Part shown: one piece after another, positions 22,901 through 37,900 of the stretch
Layout: each line of letters starts with the position of its first letter
Position numbering within the stretch: position 1 is the stretch's first letter
Assembly: GCA_030248215.1 (NCBI GenBank)
Contig: JASANG010000681.1
Location: forward strand, 23,661-87,660
Length of the DNA: 64,000 nt
Direction of reading: 5' to 3'
From: Enoplolaimus lenunculus
Lineage: Eukaryota > Nematoda > Enoplea > Enoplida > Thoracostomopsidae
Notes under the pieces: model-generated
What the model was told of the DNA's origin: nothing
The model's database searches: none
Seen by the model: the letters and a program-made list of their open reading frames with translations, nothing else
Program-made: the position numbers and the translations under genes

Positions 22901-25900
22901 AATAAACGTAAAGTTTTCGGTTTAGCAAATCCTTATTCAATGTTTCTTTTATTGTAGAAAATAAATTTAATGAAACATTTTTGTTCAAAATTGCAGTAGA
23001 AAATAACTTGGAACGATTTGCAGTTGCATATTTGCGTCATGAACACTGAAGCCAAAACAACTTCAGTAATCAACAAATTCAAGGTTTTGGTTTGAGTGTC
23101 CGGGACACTGAACCCAAATAGTTCCCGGGTTCATCACAGGATACCGAAGCTCAAAAAGTTTCAGTGGCCATCACATTGAAACTGTTTGACGTTGATGTCC
23201 TGGACACCGAAGTCCAAAATTTTCAGTAGTCATCATCCTACCATAACCGTTTAAAAGTTACCTGATGTGCAAATGATATTGTGGAAGTTGCATTATACCA
23301 CCAATTATGCCAAGCATAAAAAAGCATTCTTGTTTTGGCCAATGTTGCTTTAAAGGGCGTAACAGTAGATTAAGCGTATTCCTAAGCCTAAGCCTAAGCC
23401 TAAGCGTTCAAAAGTGTGTTCCTAAGCATAAGCCTAAGCCTAAGCAAAAATGTAATCTAGAATCTAAACCTATTCTTTTATGGACCCACCAGAAACCTGG
23501 ACGCCCCTTAAGTCACATGAGCACTTGTTTTTTAGGCATTTTCTTCTACAGATAACCTGATGTGCAACTTTTTGATCATCATTGGCTTTCATTAATTGCC
23601 ATAGTAAAACAAGACACCAGTTTCGCTTACCGATGACCGTAACTGTAGTAGCAGCATAGTCTTCACCAGACTGATTGAACAGTCGTAATCCGTACAATCC
23701 TGAATCTTCTCTAACAGCGCACTCAATATCCAAACAAGTCGAGTCATCAGTGGTTTTAATTTCAACTCGGTTTGAATCAGCTAAAACTGTCGGTTTCGCT
23801 TCGTCACCTCGGATCCATTCAGCGGTCGGCGGGGCTTCGCCACAAATTCCAACGTTAAAACGAATTCTTTCGCCAACTTTGACTTTTAATGGTTGCAAAT
23901 CTTCGCGTTTGATGTACGGACGGCAGTCAGGATCTTTAATTGTGATTGGATCTTTGGTTTGAAGTGGAGACGATGTTCCTTGGGAACTGACAGCGAATAC
24001 GCGAAAATGATACGATGACCGATGTGTAAGTCCAGGTATTTGACATGAAGTTGAATCTGGTGGCATTCGTGTAACTGAGGTTGGTTTGCTGGAAGGACTG
24101 TTGGTGTCGAACGCTTCTATTATGTATTCTGAAACAACTAACAGGGTGTAACCGGATATCTGTTTCCGTTTCGGCTAAAAATCGATATCCGTTTCAGTTT
24201 CGGTTTCCGCTATTGACATACCGGACATCTGTTTATTTTTATGTTCAAAATTAGTTATCAATTACGCAAATTACTCGCAATTTTTTATTACAGATGTACT
24301 GCAATTGTCCGAACTGCAACAAAAATTACGATATTCATCCATAATCTTAAAAATTTCGGTGCATTAGGCATTTTTTATTCAAAATTTTAGAAAGCGCGGT
24401 GAACATTTGCGTGTCTCGATTGTTGTTGGCAGAAAAATAAAAACCTAACTGAAATTTGTACAATTCGATATCCGTTTTCCGCTTCCGTTTCCGTTATTTC
24501 GATCACCATCCGTTGCCGTTTGCGTTATTTTTACTATCCGTTTACACCCTGACAACTAAACTTGATTTCGTCATAAATTTCATATTGACTTTTTTTGCCA
24601 ACAGCAGTGGTGTCCACGAAACGATTGAATTTAAATGATTGCTTTCACTCAACCATAAAAACCCGTTATTATAAAAAACGAAAAATACTTTAAGCTTTTC
24701 CAAAGAACCAAAGACACAAGCTTAAAACACTTGCGACGAGAGCGTTTTATCCCTACATAAATTAGGTTTCATAAACAATCATTGATCATAGCCCGTATTC
24801 TCAAATGTATATAGCACCTATCACCAGTTGGTGAGTTGAGAATACGGGCCCAGATTACAACAAAAGTCAAAGGTGGCTTGTTTTTTTACTAACCAGTAAT
24901 TGGTTCACCGCCATCGTCTTTAGGAGGCTTCCAGCCAACTGTACAACTGCTACTGGTTACGTTCAACGGAATCAATGGACCCTCTGGGCTATCAGGTGGT
25001 CCTTAAACCGAATAGTCATACATAATTTATGATATAAGCCTTTGTTAATTGAAAACTAATTAAATACGCAATGGGTTTGAAAATCGATGTTAGCTGGCAG
25101 AAAGGAGACTAACGTGATAGAGTTAGATGGTCAAAGAGAAACAACCTGTGTGCCCCAACAAATGATATGACGCGAAGATTATAGAGGCTGTTGTCAACAA
25201 GAACACGATATCTTTCCTCGAACTTCAGTAGGGCCACAAGGTTGCATTTGTACACAATTCCAAGAGCAACACAACATATAAACAGAAATCAGGATCAAAA
25301 AACTACTATACCTAATACCAAAATGTTAAACGTTAATTTTAATTTTTAATCTGATACTTCATAATTTGCCACAAAACCGTAAAATTTCATTTTTATCTGA
25401 TACTTCGTAATTTGCCACAAAACCGTAAAAATTCATTTTTATCTGATACTTCGTAATTTGCCACAAAACCGTAAAAATTCATTTTTAATCTGATACTTCG
25501 TAATTTGCCACAAAACCGTAAAAATTCATTTTTATCTGATACTTCGTAATTTGCCACAAAACCGTAAAAATTCATTTTTATCTGATACTTCGTAATTTGC
25601 CACAAAACCGTAAAAATTCATTTTTAATCTGATACTTCATAATTTGCCACAAAACCGTAAAAATTCATTTTTAATCTGATACTTCATAATTTGCCACAAA
25701 ACCGTAAAATTTCATTTTTATCTGATACTTCGTAATTTGCCACAAAACCGTAAAAATTCATTTTTATCTGATACTTCGTAATTTGCCACAAAACCGTAAA
25801 AATTCATTTTTAATCTGATACTTCATAATTTGCCACAAAACCGTAAAAATTCATTTTTAATCTGATACTTCATAATTTGCCACAAAACCGTAAAATTTCA

Positions 25901-28900
25901 TTTTTATCTGATACTTCGTAATTTGCCACAAAACCGTAAAAATTCATTTTTATCTGATACTTCGTAATTTGCCACAAAACCGTAAAAATTCATTTTTAAT
26001 TTGATACTTCGTAATTTGCCACAAAACCGTAAAAATTCATTTTTAATTTGATACTTCGTAATTTGCCACAAAACCGTAAAAATTCATTTTTAATCTGATA
26101 CTTCATAATTTGCCACAAAACCGTAAAAATTCATTTTTAATCTGATACTTCATAATTTGCCACAAAACCGTAAAATTTCATTTTATCTGATACTTCGTAA
26201 TTTGCCACAAAACCGTAAAAATTCATTTTTATCTGATACTTCGTAATTTGCCACAAAACCGTAAAAATTCATTTTTATCTGATACTTCGTAATTTGCCAC
26301 AAAACCGTAAAAATTCATTTTTAATCTGATACTTCGTAATTTGCCACAAAACCGTAAAAATTCATTTTTAATTTGATACTTCATAATTTGCCACAAAACC
26401 GTAAAAATTCATTTTTAATCTGATACTTCATAATTTGCCACAAAACCGTAAAATTTCATTTTTATCTGATACTTCGTAATTTGCCACAAAACCGTAAAAA
26501 TTCATTTTTAATTTGATACTTCGTAATTTGCCACAAAACCGTAAAAATTCATTTTTAATCTGATACTTCATAATTTGCCACAAAACCGTAAAATTTCATT
26601 TTTAATCTGATACTTCATAATTTCATCAATTGCTAGTGTCGTTCAAAAATACGTTCAGCGTAAGCGGCTTACCAACAACCAGCACCATAGAGCTTGCTTC
26701 AGCTGTTCCGACAACATTTTCAAGCGACAATCTGTATTGACCGCTGTGACTTCTAAGTGACTTTTCAATCATCAAATGTGCCACAGTTGGCGTTGTTTCA
26801 ATTACGCATTGCTTAGTTTGCAATATTTTAGAACCGTTGTGTTTCCACAACGCAGTCGGTGGTGGTAAACCGCCAATTGCGACATCAAACCCAATTGATT
26901 CGCCAACTTTTACCTTTAAATTTGGTAGCGTTGCCCGATCAATTGTAGGTAAACCTGAACAAAATATCGCATATTTTTAACCACAATTCGTATTTTCAAA
27001 CGTGTGTAGCATCTATGACCAGTTTGTGACGGTAATTTACCTTTCGAAAAAGGCCATGGTAAAGTTAGAAATTCAGCGCATTTTTCGCATATGATTTGAC
27101 TTACTGTCATGCTGTTCATACCGATTGTCGAATGCTTTTACAAGCGTTAATTTTATACATTTGGATGAAGATTGCACTAGAAATCAAATATGGGGTGAAA
27201 ATTGCTCATGAGAAAATTTTGGGTTGAAAATCATACAAGAGGTCAGCCTGAAGAGAAGATTATAGATAAGATACATTACTATAACTGATACAGATTTTCT
27301 GATCTTTTAACTTAATAGGCCTGAATGTAGCAAAGTTTACCACTCAAGGATGGCTGACAAAAAGAAATTGCAAAAAATATCAAACACTGCAATATTTATT
27401 TGAAAACTGAATTTCATAATTACAGGAATAAATTGACAGATATCCTTTATAACCAGTGAACGAATGACTTACTGTCAGGATCTTTTATTAGCACAGGTTC
27501 GCTTGAAATTAATGGTTTTGAAACACCTTCGCCATTGATTGCTTTGACGCTAAAATAAAAACACAAAAGACCATTGCGACATCAAACGGTGAACTTTGAT
27601 TGATTCTATTCGTCCGCAACGAATATCCTAAGATGGAGTTAGCATCGGTCAATGCTTAAAGAACAATCAAAGGTTTAATCTTGATTACATTGCAAGAATG
27701 TTCATTAACCCATTCTCACATGAATATTTTCTATTTCCCCTGAGACCTAGTTTTATGCTAGGATTCGAACTCCAGTGACTGGAGTGGAGGCGTATACCAT
27801 CACCACTCAACTATAGGAGCTTGACGCTCGAACCCGAGGGGGCTCTCACATCTTGTGGTGATTTAGTACTATGTATACGTGTTGCAATTGTTAAACACTG
27901 TGCGATATATACTATTTAACTTATATGCATTGCGCTGAGTTGCCTGTAGGCAACTCAATGTGAGAAGGGGTTAAAGTCAAATGTAAAAATTTTGAAGAGC
28001 GTACAAGGATACACCCCATACCTCATCTTTGTATACGATCCTAATAATAATATGGTGTGAGTTCGTTGAGTTGTTCGTATTTTTGTTATGACAAAAATTA
28101 TCCCAAGCGGTCCGACACTCAAATGCGTATAACAGCTATGGACCATGTATAGAACAGGGTCGAAACGTTTTTCTGCGTGGCTGTAATAGAGTCAGCTTAA
28201 GCTTTAGACTAACTTTTTTGATTAGGCTTAGGCTTAGCTTTCGGCTTAAGAATAGGTTCATCCTTGCGGTCACGTTTAGGCTTAGGTTTTTAGGCTTAGG
28301 CTTAAGAATACGGTTATCCTACTGTTCCGGCCCTGTTCGACACATTGGCCGCAGCTATTATCATTATAGCGAATAATAGGTCCTGTAGATTTCGAATCAA
28401 TGAATTGTAAGGTTTTTAACCTGATTTTCAAATGTGTGTAGCACCTATTACCAGTTGGTGATAAGATCTTGTTACTTTCCAAGTATACAATGGTAATATA
28501 GAATTTTAATCTACTTCTGCGCCAATTTTGAGATCCGGAATTGTCAGGAGTTGGACAGTTTAAAAACCTATTGCTAACTGATGATACGTGCTATATGCAT
28601 CTGAGCTTATGGACCATACAAAAAACCTGGCAAAATTAAATACCTGAATGTGTACTCATCACCACAAATCAAAGTGTCCGCTGTGAACGCTAATTGACCT
28701 GGTTTGCATTCACCAATTTTAACTGGTTCAGTTCGTTTGCTAACATTGACCGCTTCGATAGTGTAGGCTTTAAAAGTATAATTTCAGTTTTAACTGCTTC
28801 GTTGAAAGAAACCATGATCAACTGACCCCAGAGTAACAGTTTTCGTTTAGGTCGTTTTGGTTGTTAACTGGGAAACGTTGGTGTTCCGGACACGACACAG

Positions 28901-31900
28901 TTGCTTATTAAAATCAAACGAATGTTATATTATCAATTACGAAAGGGTTTTTTTTGCGACACCGGTACTTAAACTACACGTTCTTCTGCGAGTTCTATTA
29001 AGTTGTTTAACCAACAATGCATGTAGTCGTTTTTATTAACATGAATTAATTTCTGACTGTATTGTTGCTGAGATTTTCAACTAAAACGTGTTGCAAAATT
29101 ACTTTATAAAGTAACGGTGGCGTTATACTTGTCGTACGCTGCCGTACGTCTTGTCCGACGCCGTTCGTCATCATTCAACCCAGTCCGTCACCATTGGACG
29201 CCGTCCGTCACCGTCCGTTACCACACAGTATCGTCGAACGGCACCTGGCCGCACCGCATGACGAACGGACAGCAACAGATGGCTGTTGCTTACAAACCTT
29301 ACAAAAATCTTAACATAGCGACACAGGCGTCCAATCAAGCTAAAGTTAATTTTTAAAATGACTGATTTTCAATTTCAATATATTAAACAAACCTGTTACT
29401 GGTACGCCACCATCGTCTTCTGGTGGATTCCAAGCCAATGTACAACCAGATTTGTTGACACCTGTTGCCTGCAGTGGTCCTTTGGGAGCAGAAGGTTTGC
29501 CTTAAATCAATACATTAGAGTTCGAATAATGCTCAGCGTGGTAACCAATCAGCAAACGCGATAGACAATCTAAGCATCAAAAAGTAGAAAAAGTCTACCG
29601 CAATCCTTACCGATAACTGTAACCATCGCAGTACAACTTTCTTCGCCAACTTTATTCGTTAACGATAACAAATACTGTCCGCTATCAGTTCTTTGTGCGT
29701 TATCTATTTGCAGTTTAGCAGACTTTGACGAATTTGCAATTTTCGTCCTTTTATCAGCTTTAATTTCTGTGTCAGTATGAAACCATCGCGCAACTGGTTC
29801 AGGTTGACCATCAATCGCTACGTTGTACGTAATTGTTTCGCCAACTCGAATTTTCAAATTAGGCATTGTCGCTTTATCCAAACTCGGTGAACCTACAAAA
29901 ACAAATATAATCTTGGCCGCCGTATTCTCAAATGTGAGTAGCATCTATCGCCAGTTGGTGATAGGTCTTGTCACTTTCGAACCAATGCTGGCGCTCAAAA
30001 TTCAGCACATTTTTCACATATGATTTGCTCTACTTCTATAGCAATTTTGACTTCATCAACTGCAATAGTTTTTGAATTTGAAAACCTATTACTAACTGAT
30101 GATAGTTGCTATGCACAGTTTAGAATACTGGCCCTTATTCTAATTTAAAGTTTACGTTAGTACACTTCATTATTTTGATTTGGGCTAAAGCTAAATTAAA
30201 ACCAGTTAGACAGGGATGGATCCAGAAAGTTATTTTTCCTTTGATCTCTGTTCAGCGGAACATAAAACCAACCGGATCATACAGGGATGCAAGTGGGACA
30301 ATGGACTCCATAACGCGTGGCGGATGCACCATTTTCATCTACGGAATCAAACGCATGTTCCAGCAAACACCAGTAGCGACTAAACTGTTTGCTGGACGCC
30401 AGCTTAGATTGGCAATATTTCGCTATGAAATTATGAATAAAAGTTTCAATAAAAATAGGAAAAAGGAAAATGCAAATTCGCTTTCTGAATGAGAACCGAA
30501 TAAACACAAACTTACTGTCAGGATCTTTGATTAAAGTTGCTTCTGTTGCAATTAACGGTTCAGAATTGCCTTGTAAATTTCGCGCTGTTACGCTAAAATA
30601 TAATCTTTGAAATTTAAGTAACATAATTGGCTAAATGAATATATTAGACACATGTATTAAAATTATTTTTAAAACCATAAGTTTAGTGACCTTATATATT
30701 TCACATCCATACGCTTAAGCTTATGTTTAGGAAAAGGTTTAGCTAATCATAAGCATTTGACATAGTCTTTTCGCAACTTAGCTAATCATAAGGCTTAACC
30801 TTAGCATTTTTGTAAGCGTAAGCCTAAACCGTAACCTTATATGTAAGGAGAAGTGTACCACGAGCCATGTCAGTAAGATTGACGAAAATACTCGATTTGA
30901 CAAAAAATTTATGATTATTAATTGAAATTAACCAAGAAACAAATATATTTTTAGACAAATGAATATTTTCCGTTTCATATATGGTACCTGAATATATATT
31001 TGCAATTTTCTTTAAGATTACCAAGTTTCGCTTGTGTGCCACCTGCAGGGCATCGAGTAATTTCTACAGGTTTTGCATTACGACTGTCGGGTTCTAATGC
31101 GTATACGACATATTCTACAAAAACAAATCGGTAAATAAAACAGAATATATTTGCTGTAATGCGATCAGTCGGGGTGTAACCAGGTAATCTATACACGCTG
31201 CAACGATTTCTTCCCCCAGGCAAGAAATGACTACAGTGACATTTGAAGAAATTCGGATTGGTTGGAGCCAGCTTTGGCTATTAAAATCAAGGTTTAAACG
31301 TCGAATTATAGCCAAATCGTTAACCATGATTTTAAAAATGTTGCATTAATGGAAAAATATAATTGGCTATTGGGATGCCTCAATCGTTCTTGCGTCTCCT
31401 ATTGGCTGAGACGTTGCTTATATTTCGTTTTGGAAGGGGGTTGGTTACTTTAGGAACGAAGTTTGATTGACGTCTAGAATCTAATATTTCAAATCCCCTT
31501 GAAAATATTTTCCTAGTCTTTCTGTATACGTTTTGGAACGCAATATATCTCATCTATCCTCCCAGTTGTATACACCCCGCCCTATCAATTTACCCTGCCA
31601 TTATCAAGTAATAGCTATCACGTACCATCTATCGGGACACCACCATCATCCACAGGAGGCTTCCACGCTAAATGACATCCATTTTTGCTGATGTTTGAAA
31701 CAAGCAGTGGACCCTGTGGCGGTGTAGGCGTTCCTTAAAATTAAGCAGAAAATCCGTTGAAGATATAGATATAATAGTCAAGTGTAGATGCATTGTAATT
31801 CTAAGCTAAGCAGTACCATATAGAGCTCTTCACAAAAATTTTGCTGCGGAAGCGGTTGGGCACGAACCCACGAGGTACGGATTACCGGTTCGCTGCTCTA

Positions 31901-34900
31901 ACCACTCAACTACGCAGCAATGCAAAGTTTTCCATACAATGGCTCTGTATGCCATGAGTGTGGTACTACAAGGTACGTATACGAAAACACCGCGAAACCG
32001 CATGAGCTCAAGAGCGTCTGTCGTATTTCCCAACCGATACTGCTAAGTAACTTAAACAGCTGAGCAAGAAGAAACCTATTTATGGGCATTCCGACAAACG
32101 TGAAGATTGTGACAATGATTTGAAAACAAAATCTACAGTTAGTGAGTTCGAACCCCCGTTCACGCTTGACTATCGCTTAAACTTCTCAACTGATCCAACT
32201 AAGAATGCTCTATTTTTGAATTTTGCTAATAATTTACCAACAACAAGGACATTGCACGATGCAGATTCTGAACCGGAACTATTTTTCAACTGCAATTTGT
32301 AAACACCGCAGTCGTTTCGCTGTGCGTTCGAAATGTCAACTTTGGTCGCGTTTCGTGAAACATTAATCTGACATCGTCTATCGGCAACCAGGGTAACATC
32401 GTTCGAGAGCCATGTGACTTCCGGTGCCGGTTCTCCGTTGATGGTCGTTCCCAGTGAAATCGTTTCGCCCACTTTGACTTGTAAATTTCTCAACTTCGAT
32501 GCGTCAAGTGACGGCGGATCTGTAAAAATAATCAAACGATAAATCAAATGTGTCGGTCGTATATTTTCGCAAAATTTGAAATTTTATAAATTTTCAAAAT
32601 TCGAACCCAGAAACCTGGCTGGTAATCTCAAATGGCGATAATGACACCTATTCATCAGTTGGTGACAGGTTTTGTAACTTTTGAACTTTTAATTGGAGAG
32701 TGTCATGATTCAGCACATTGTTTGCATTTGAGCCATTCTACTAAAAGTATACAACGTCACAGCCTGTAGTTGTCGCTTTTCGCTTGTTTCAGGACCCTAT
32801 CGCTTCCTGATAATCGGTGCTAAACATATTTGAGAATACCAGTGTTTATCTTCAATTGAACAGTCAACATTTGTAATTGTATAGATTTACGATAGACCAC
32901 ACAATAATAAAACGCTAACAGAAATGGGAACAGCATCTTTGTTATTATAGATAGCATTCCCTTCCGGGGTTCCAAACAATTTTAGCACGGCCATTTTGGT
33001 TAGTGTTACATGTATTAAATCTGGGTTAAGTTTTCCCTGGTATGGGCCGAATTTTTTCTACAGGTGGTGAATACACCTGGCATTCTCTGCGGTCCCGTAG
33101 CCAAAGGGGGGGTGCCAGGGAGGTTCAGTCCCGTTGGAAAAATTTTGGCGCCCATAGATAATTTTTAACCTTGCTTGTAAGTCATTGAACACCCTTGTAT
33201 GCCCCTCCTAAAAACTTTTTAGACTCCCTAGTAAGCTGAACTGGATACGGGACTGATTTTTTGGCTACGGGCTCACCACAGTAAGCTAATAACGTGGACA
33301 TCTAATATCAACCTTTATACTTTTAAGAAGAGTTTCTTACAATCAGGGTCTTTTATCTTTGTTCTTGCAGCTTCCAACGCTTCGGATATCCCTTCTTTAT
33401 TCTTCGCTCTTACTCTAAAAACTGCTTTAGTTTCAGTAAAGCCGTATTCACACGTTCAAGTTTTTGCAGCAAAAACTTGCACTTGCAACCTGTTGGCCAC
33501 AAAGCAGCTTTGAAGTTCTTGCAGCTGCAAATTATCCACTGGAATTCATACTATTGAATTTAATTCGCACCTGTGAACGCAGTTGCAAGTCGCTTGAAGT
33601 TCTTGCACCTGCTGGTTGATTGGTCAATCGGAATGTTCCTTTGAAAATACTTACAGCTGCAGGTATTTCGTGCAAGTTGCAGCTGCGAGTTCTCGGTGCA
33701 AAGACTTGTTCGTGTGAATGCGGCTTAAGAGTAATGTTAAGTCGATCATTATATTTAGATTTGTACATCACAGAGACGATTTAGTATGAAAAACATCGTT
33801 CTCAGTCAGTATAACTTGTAAGAAACTAGACAGTGGGGTTTCAGACGTCAAGCCCCCACTTGGGATTTTTGTCCACAAGAAACCGCTTGATATTTTTATA
33901 CACCATACCCCGTTTCAAAGTCCAAATTTCGTCCATCCTTTTGGTTCTTGAATCTGTTGCGTTGTGCTCATCCAAACCTGCGTTTGCTCAAAAATTGTTG
34001 GATCTCAAAATTTTTGCATGTTAAAGCTTCTCAGAACCTCAGATAATCTACTAAAATTTGAATTTTGGAAAAATCCTGTTTTTTAGCTCCCATGAAGCTC
34101 AAATATGCATTTATTTTAAATCAAACCATTTTAGGTCAAACAGCGGCAGAGCAGAAGATAACGGAAAAAACTCAACGGTTTCTGCTCATAAGTAACTGTA
34201 TGACAGGTTATAATGGCCGGTCATAATTAAAATCTTTATGCTTTAAATAATTTAATTAGTTGTCCTGCAGTGTGTACATAGACACAGACATTTGAATACG
34301 GCCGTAGATTGAAAGCAGATTTCGATTTTAATTTTGACATTTTTTTTGTTTAATACCAAAGACATTTGGCTATGACGAGGAATCTGAATAAATTGCCTAC
34401 AAACCTTCAAAACTGATAATTTAATAGTTAGCTAATAACTAATTTGCATATTAGCTTGGCACCCAATAAAACACTCTGGATTCGGTCCAAACTAGCATAC
34501 ACAATTCTGAAGGTTGATCTTTGTCATACTAACCGAAACACATAATCATGATATTCTTTTAGGCCAGTCGCGGTAAACATTGTCAATCCAGGCTCAGTTT
34601 GACCAATTTCAATCGGTTTCAACTTATCAGTCAAATCTTCTGCTTCGATTATGTAAGCTGAAAACAGCCGTATTTTTCTTATACAGTTTTCCTGATAGTT
34701 GAAAATCCGCCTGTACGATATTTACCAGAAACAGCGTTAGGGTGACGCTAAACTTTGTTGTGATTTTAGTAACTTCTAGCGCCGTGTGACCCTTTTAGGT
34801 GACGTCTGGCATCTGCAGCCATTGCGCGGTTTCGTAATTTAAATGACAAACCAATTTGTAAATAAAAAAATTTCTGAGGCTGACCGAAAATCATTTGGAC

Positions 34901-37900
34901 TCTATAAATGGTTCTCTTTTGATGTTTGGTTCCGGACTGTTATTTATCAACCCAGCTCCTGCCACTTGAACACAGACCTTAGATTTTTGCTGACAATTTC
35001 TTACGGTTCAAGCTTCATTAGTTTAACGAACTGTACTTTTGACTCGAGTACGCTGCTATAAATATAGCTATTTAATACTTTGGGCAACGAGTCAAATCGT
35101 GTACTGTTAATTAATTTTGTCCAGGACGCATTCATACAATCTAATTGGAGTAATTGACGTTATTGAACTAATTAGTAAATTTTGGACTATATCCATTTAT
35201 GGACTTTAATAAAGGAAAATACACTACAATTTGTTCAGATTCAAAATAAGGACCCGGGTTCTTATTACCTCCCCCTGTTGTTCGGGTCACAATACTAATA
35301 CAGAGCATCCCTTAAGAGTGTTTGTTTGTACATTGTTATGTTTCAAATGCTGGTAAAATATATTTGAATATTTGAGTAAATTTCATCAAATCAACTTCTG
35401 TCTACAGAAAGTACGACAAAACCAAACCAATTGCAAAAAACTAACCTTCAATCGGCTCTCCACCGGTATCTTTAGGTGGATTCCATTTCAATGAACAACC
35501 GTCTTTATTAATGTTTGACACGTCAAGTGGCCCCACAGGCGGAGATGGACATCCTAAATCATAATAACAGCGTCATATTTTAACTGTAACAATAACACAG
35601 CGTAGTTGACACCAAAATCCAGCCATTCGCTCGTGATTTATTAAACTGGATGTTACGAAAAAAACACTGCGAAATCACAAGCAAATACAGAACCAATGAG
35701 AAACTGTCGTTGCATTTCGCACAGAATACGAAGTTGAACAATTTTTAATTTATTGTACAAATTTGCAAAAAAATAACTAACAAAAACGTGTAATGGTGTT
35801 AGGATAAGGGTTGCGCTATATTTTTGTTGACGTCCGGCACCGTCCATCATCCGTACGGCGCCGTCCATCATCCGTACGGCGTCGTCCATCATCCGTACGG
35901 CGTCGTCCATCATCCGTACGGCGTCGTCCATCATCCGTACGGCGTCGTCCATCATCCGTACGGCGTCGTCCATCATCCGTACGGCGTCGTCCATCATCCG
36001 TACGGCGTCGTCCATCATCCGTACGGCGTCGTCCATCATCCGTACGGCGTCGTCCATCATCCGTACGGCGTCGTCCATCATCCGTACGGCGTCGTCCATC
36101 ATCCGTACGGCGTCGTCCATCATCCGTACGGCGTCGTCCATCATCCGTACGGCGTCGTCCATCATCCGTACGGCGTCGTCCATCATCCGTACGGCGTCGT
36201 CCATCATCCGTACGGCGTCGTCCATCATCCGTACGGCGTCGTCCATCATCCGTACGGCGTCGTCCATCATCCGTACGGCGTCGTCCATCATCCGTACGGC
36301 GTCGTCCATCATCCGTACGGCGTCGTCCATCATCCGTACGGCGTCGTCCATCATCCGTACGGCGTCGTCCATCATCCGTACGGCGTCGTCCATCATCCGT
36401 ACGGCGTCGTCCATCATCCGTACGGCGCCGTCCATCATCCGTACGGCGCCGTCCATCATCCGTACGGCGTCGTCCATCATCCGTACGGCGACGTCCATCA
36501 TCCGTACGGCGCCGTCCATCATCCGTACGGCGCCGTCCATCATCCGGACGGCGCCGTCCATCATCCGTACGGCGCCGTCCATCTTCCGCACGGCGCCGTC
36601 CATCATCCGTACGGCGTCGTCCATCATCCGTACGGCGACGTCCATCATCCGTACGGCGTCGTCCATCATCCGTACGGCGCCGTCCATCATCCGTACGGCG
36701 CCGTCCATCATCCGTACGGCGCCGTCCATCGTCCGCACGGCGCCGTCCTTCATCCGTACGGCGTCGTCCATCATCCGTACGGTGTCGTACGCAAATAACT
36801 CACGTACGGTAACGTATTGTGACGGACTGTGCCAGACGTCAAGTATAGCGCAACCGTAAATGTTAAGCTACATCCACATTATACATACACATTCATATTT
36901 AACTTAACCAAGTACTTTTCCTGACTGTTTATTGACGAGACCAAAATAACAGCAAATTCCTTTGATCTTAAAACATCCACCCGCTCCAAATGATGCAACT
37001 GACCAACAACTTCAACAACAGCACTGGCTTCTTGTTCTCCACAAACATTATTTACAACTATTTTATACATTCCACTGTCATTTCGTTGACTGTTTGATAT
37101 TTGCAATACCGCACATTGGTCTTCGACTGTTATCTGCAAGGCGTAAAATACCCTTTCAAATGGTAAACGCAGTCGGCTCTATTTACATTGCCTGTATGAC
37201 AGGAGAAATATGCAAAAGTAAAGTCAATCAGTTCCATGGTAGTTGGCATAAATACAAATGATGGTTTCAATTCTTTGAAATTTTAGACACATCCGGCAGG
37301 TTAAATACCGGAGCCAAATGTCGATTTTTGTCGGTAATGGAACCGCAGCCGGACATCCGGTCGCAACCTGCGTCGTACCCCAATATCATAATCAATATTA
37401 AGTTCAATCAAAACACGTGTTGGCCGACAAATGTTAATTTAAATTCAACTGAAACTGTTTTAAAATGAAACTGCTGGATATAATCAAGACAGAATTGGAA
37501 TGAATTTAGTCACTGAATAAAGATACAAGTTTTCCAAAATTGAGGGCCAAATTAAATTGAACCGGTGCGAGGGCGCCGTCAGGGTTTTAGAAACGAAGAG
37601 TGACGTCATATAAAAATTTTGAATGAGGATGAAATGTTTAAAAACCGCTGGACAAATATCCCACGAATCTCAAATGTCAAACACTCGAAGTAAAAACAAT
37701 AAATCTGGTGTAAAACAGAGTAAGATGTACCAATGTTCGTTTGTCAGGATTTAATTCATCGGCACCGTTGATCCATTTAACGCCGGGAAACGGGATCCCA
37801 CCGATTGGTATTTTGTAGCCGATTGGACTTCCAATTTTGACTTTGATATTCTTCATCGCTGTTCTGTCCAAATACGGAGGACCTAAAATTTAAAATCCGA

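Noticed and set aside
25393-25605. 70-codon frame with [11 protein letters not shown] repeats
   Set aside because: Translation of the 46-47-bp satellite.
31842-31919. A functional tRNA gene
   Set aside because: Promoter boxes and acceptor pairing are present, but the anticodon arm does not fold properly.
35653-36812. Open frames of 324-373 codons on both strands ([18 protein letters not shown] repeats)
   Set aside because: They are translations of one 18-bp tandem unit inside a MITE; several frames are open at once, with no domain and no codon signal.
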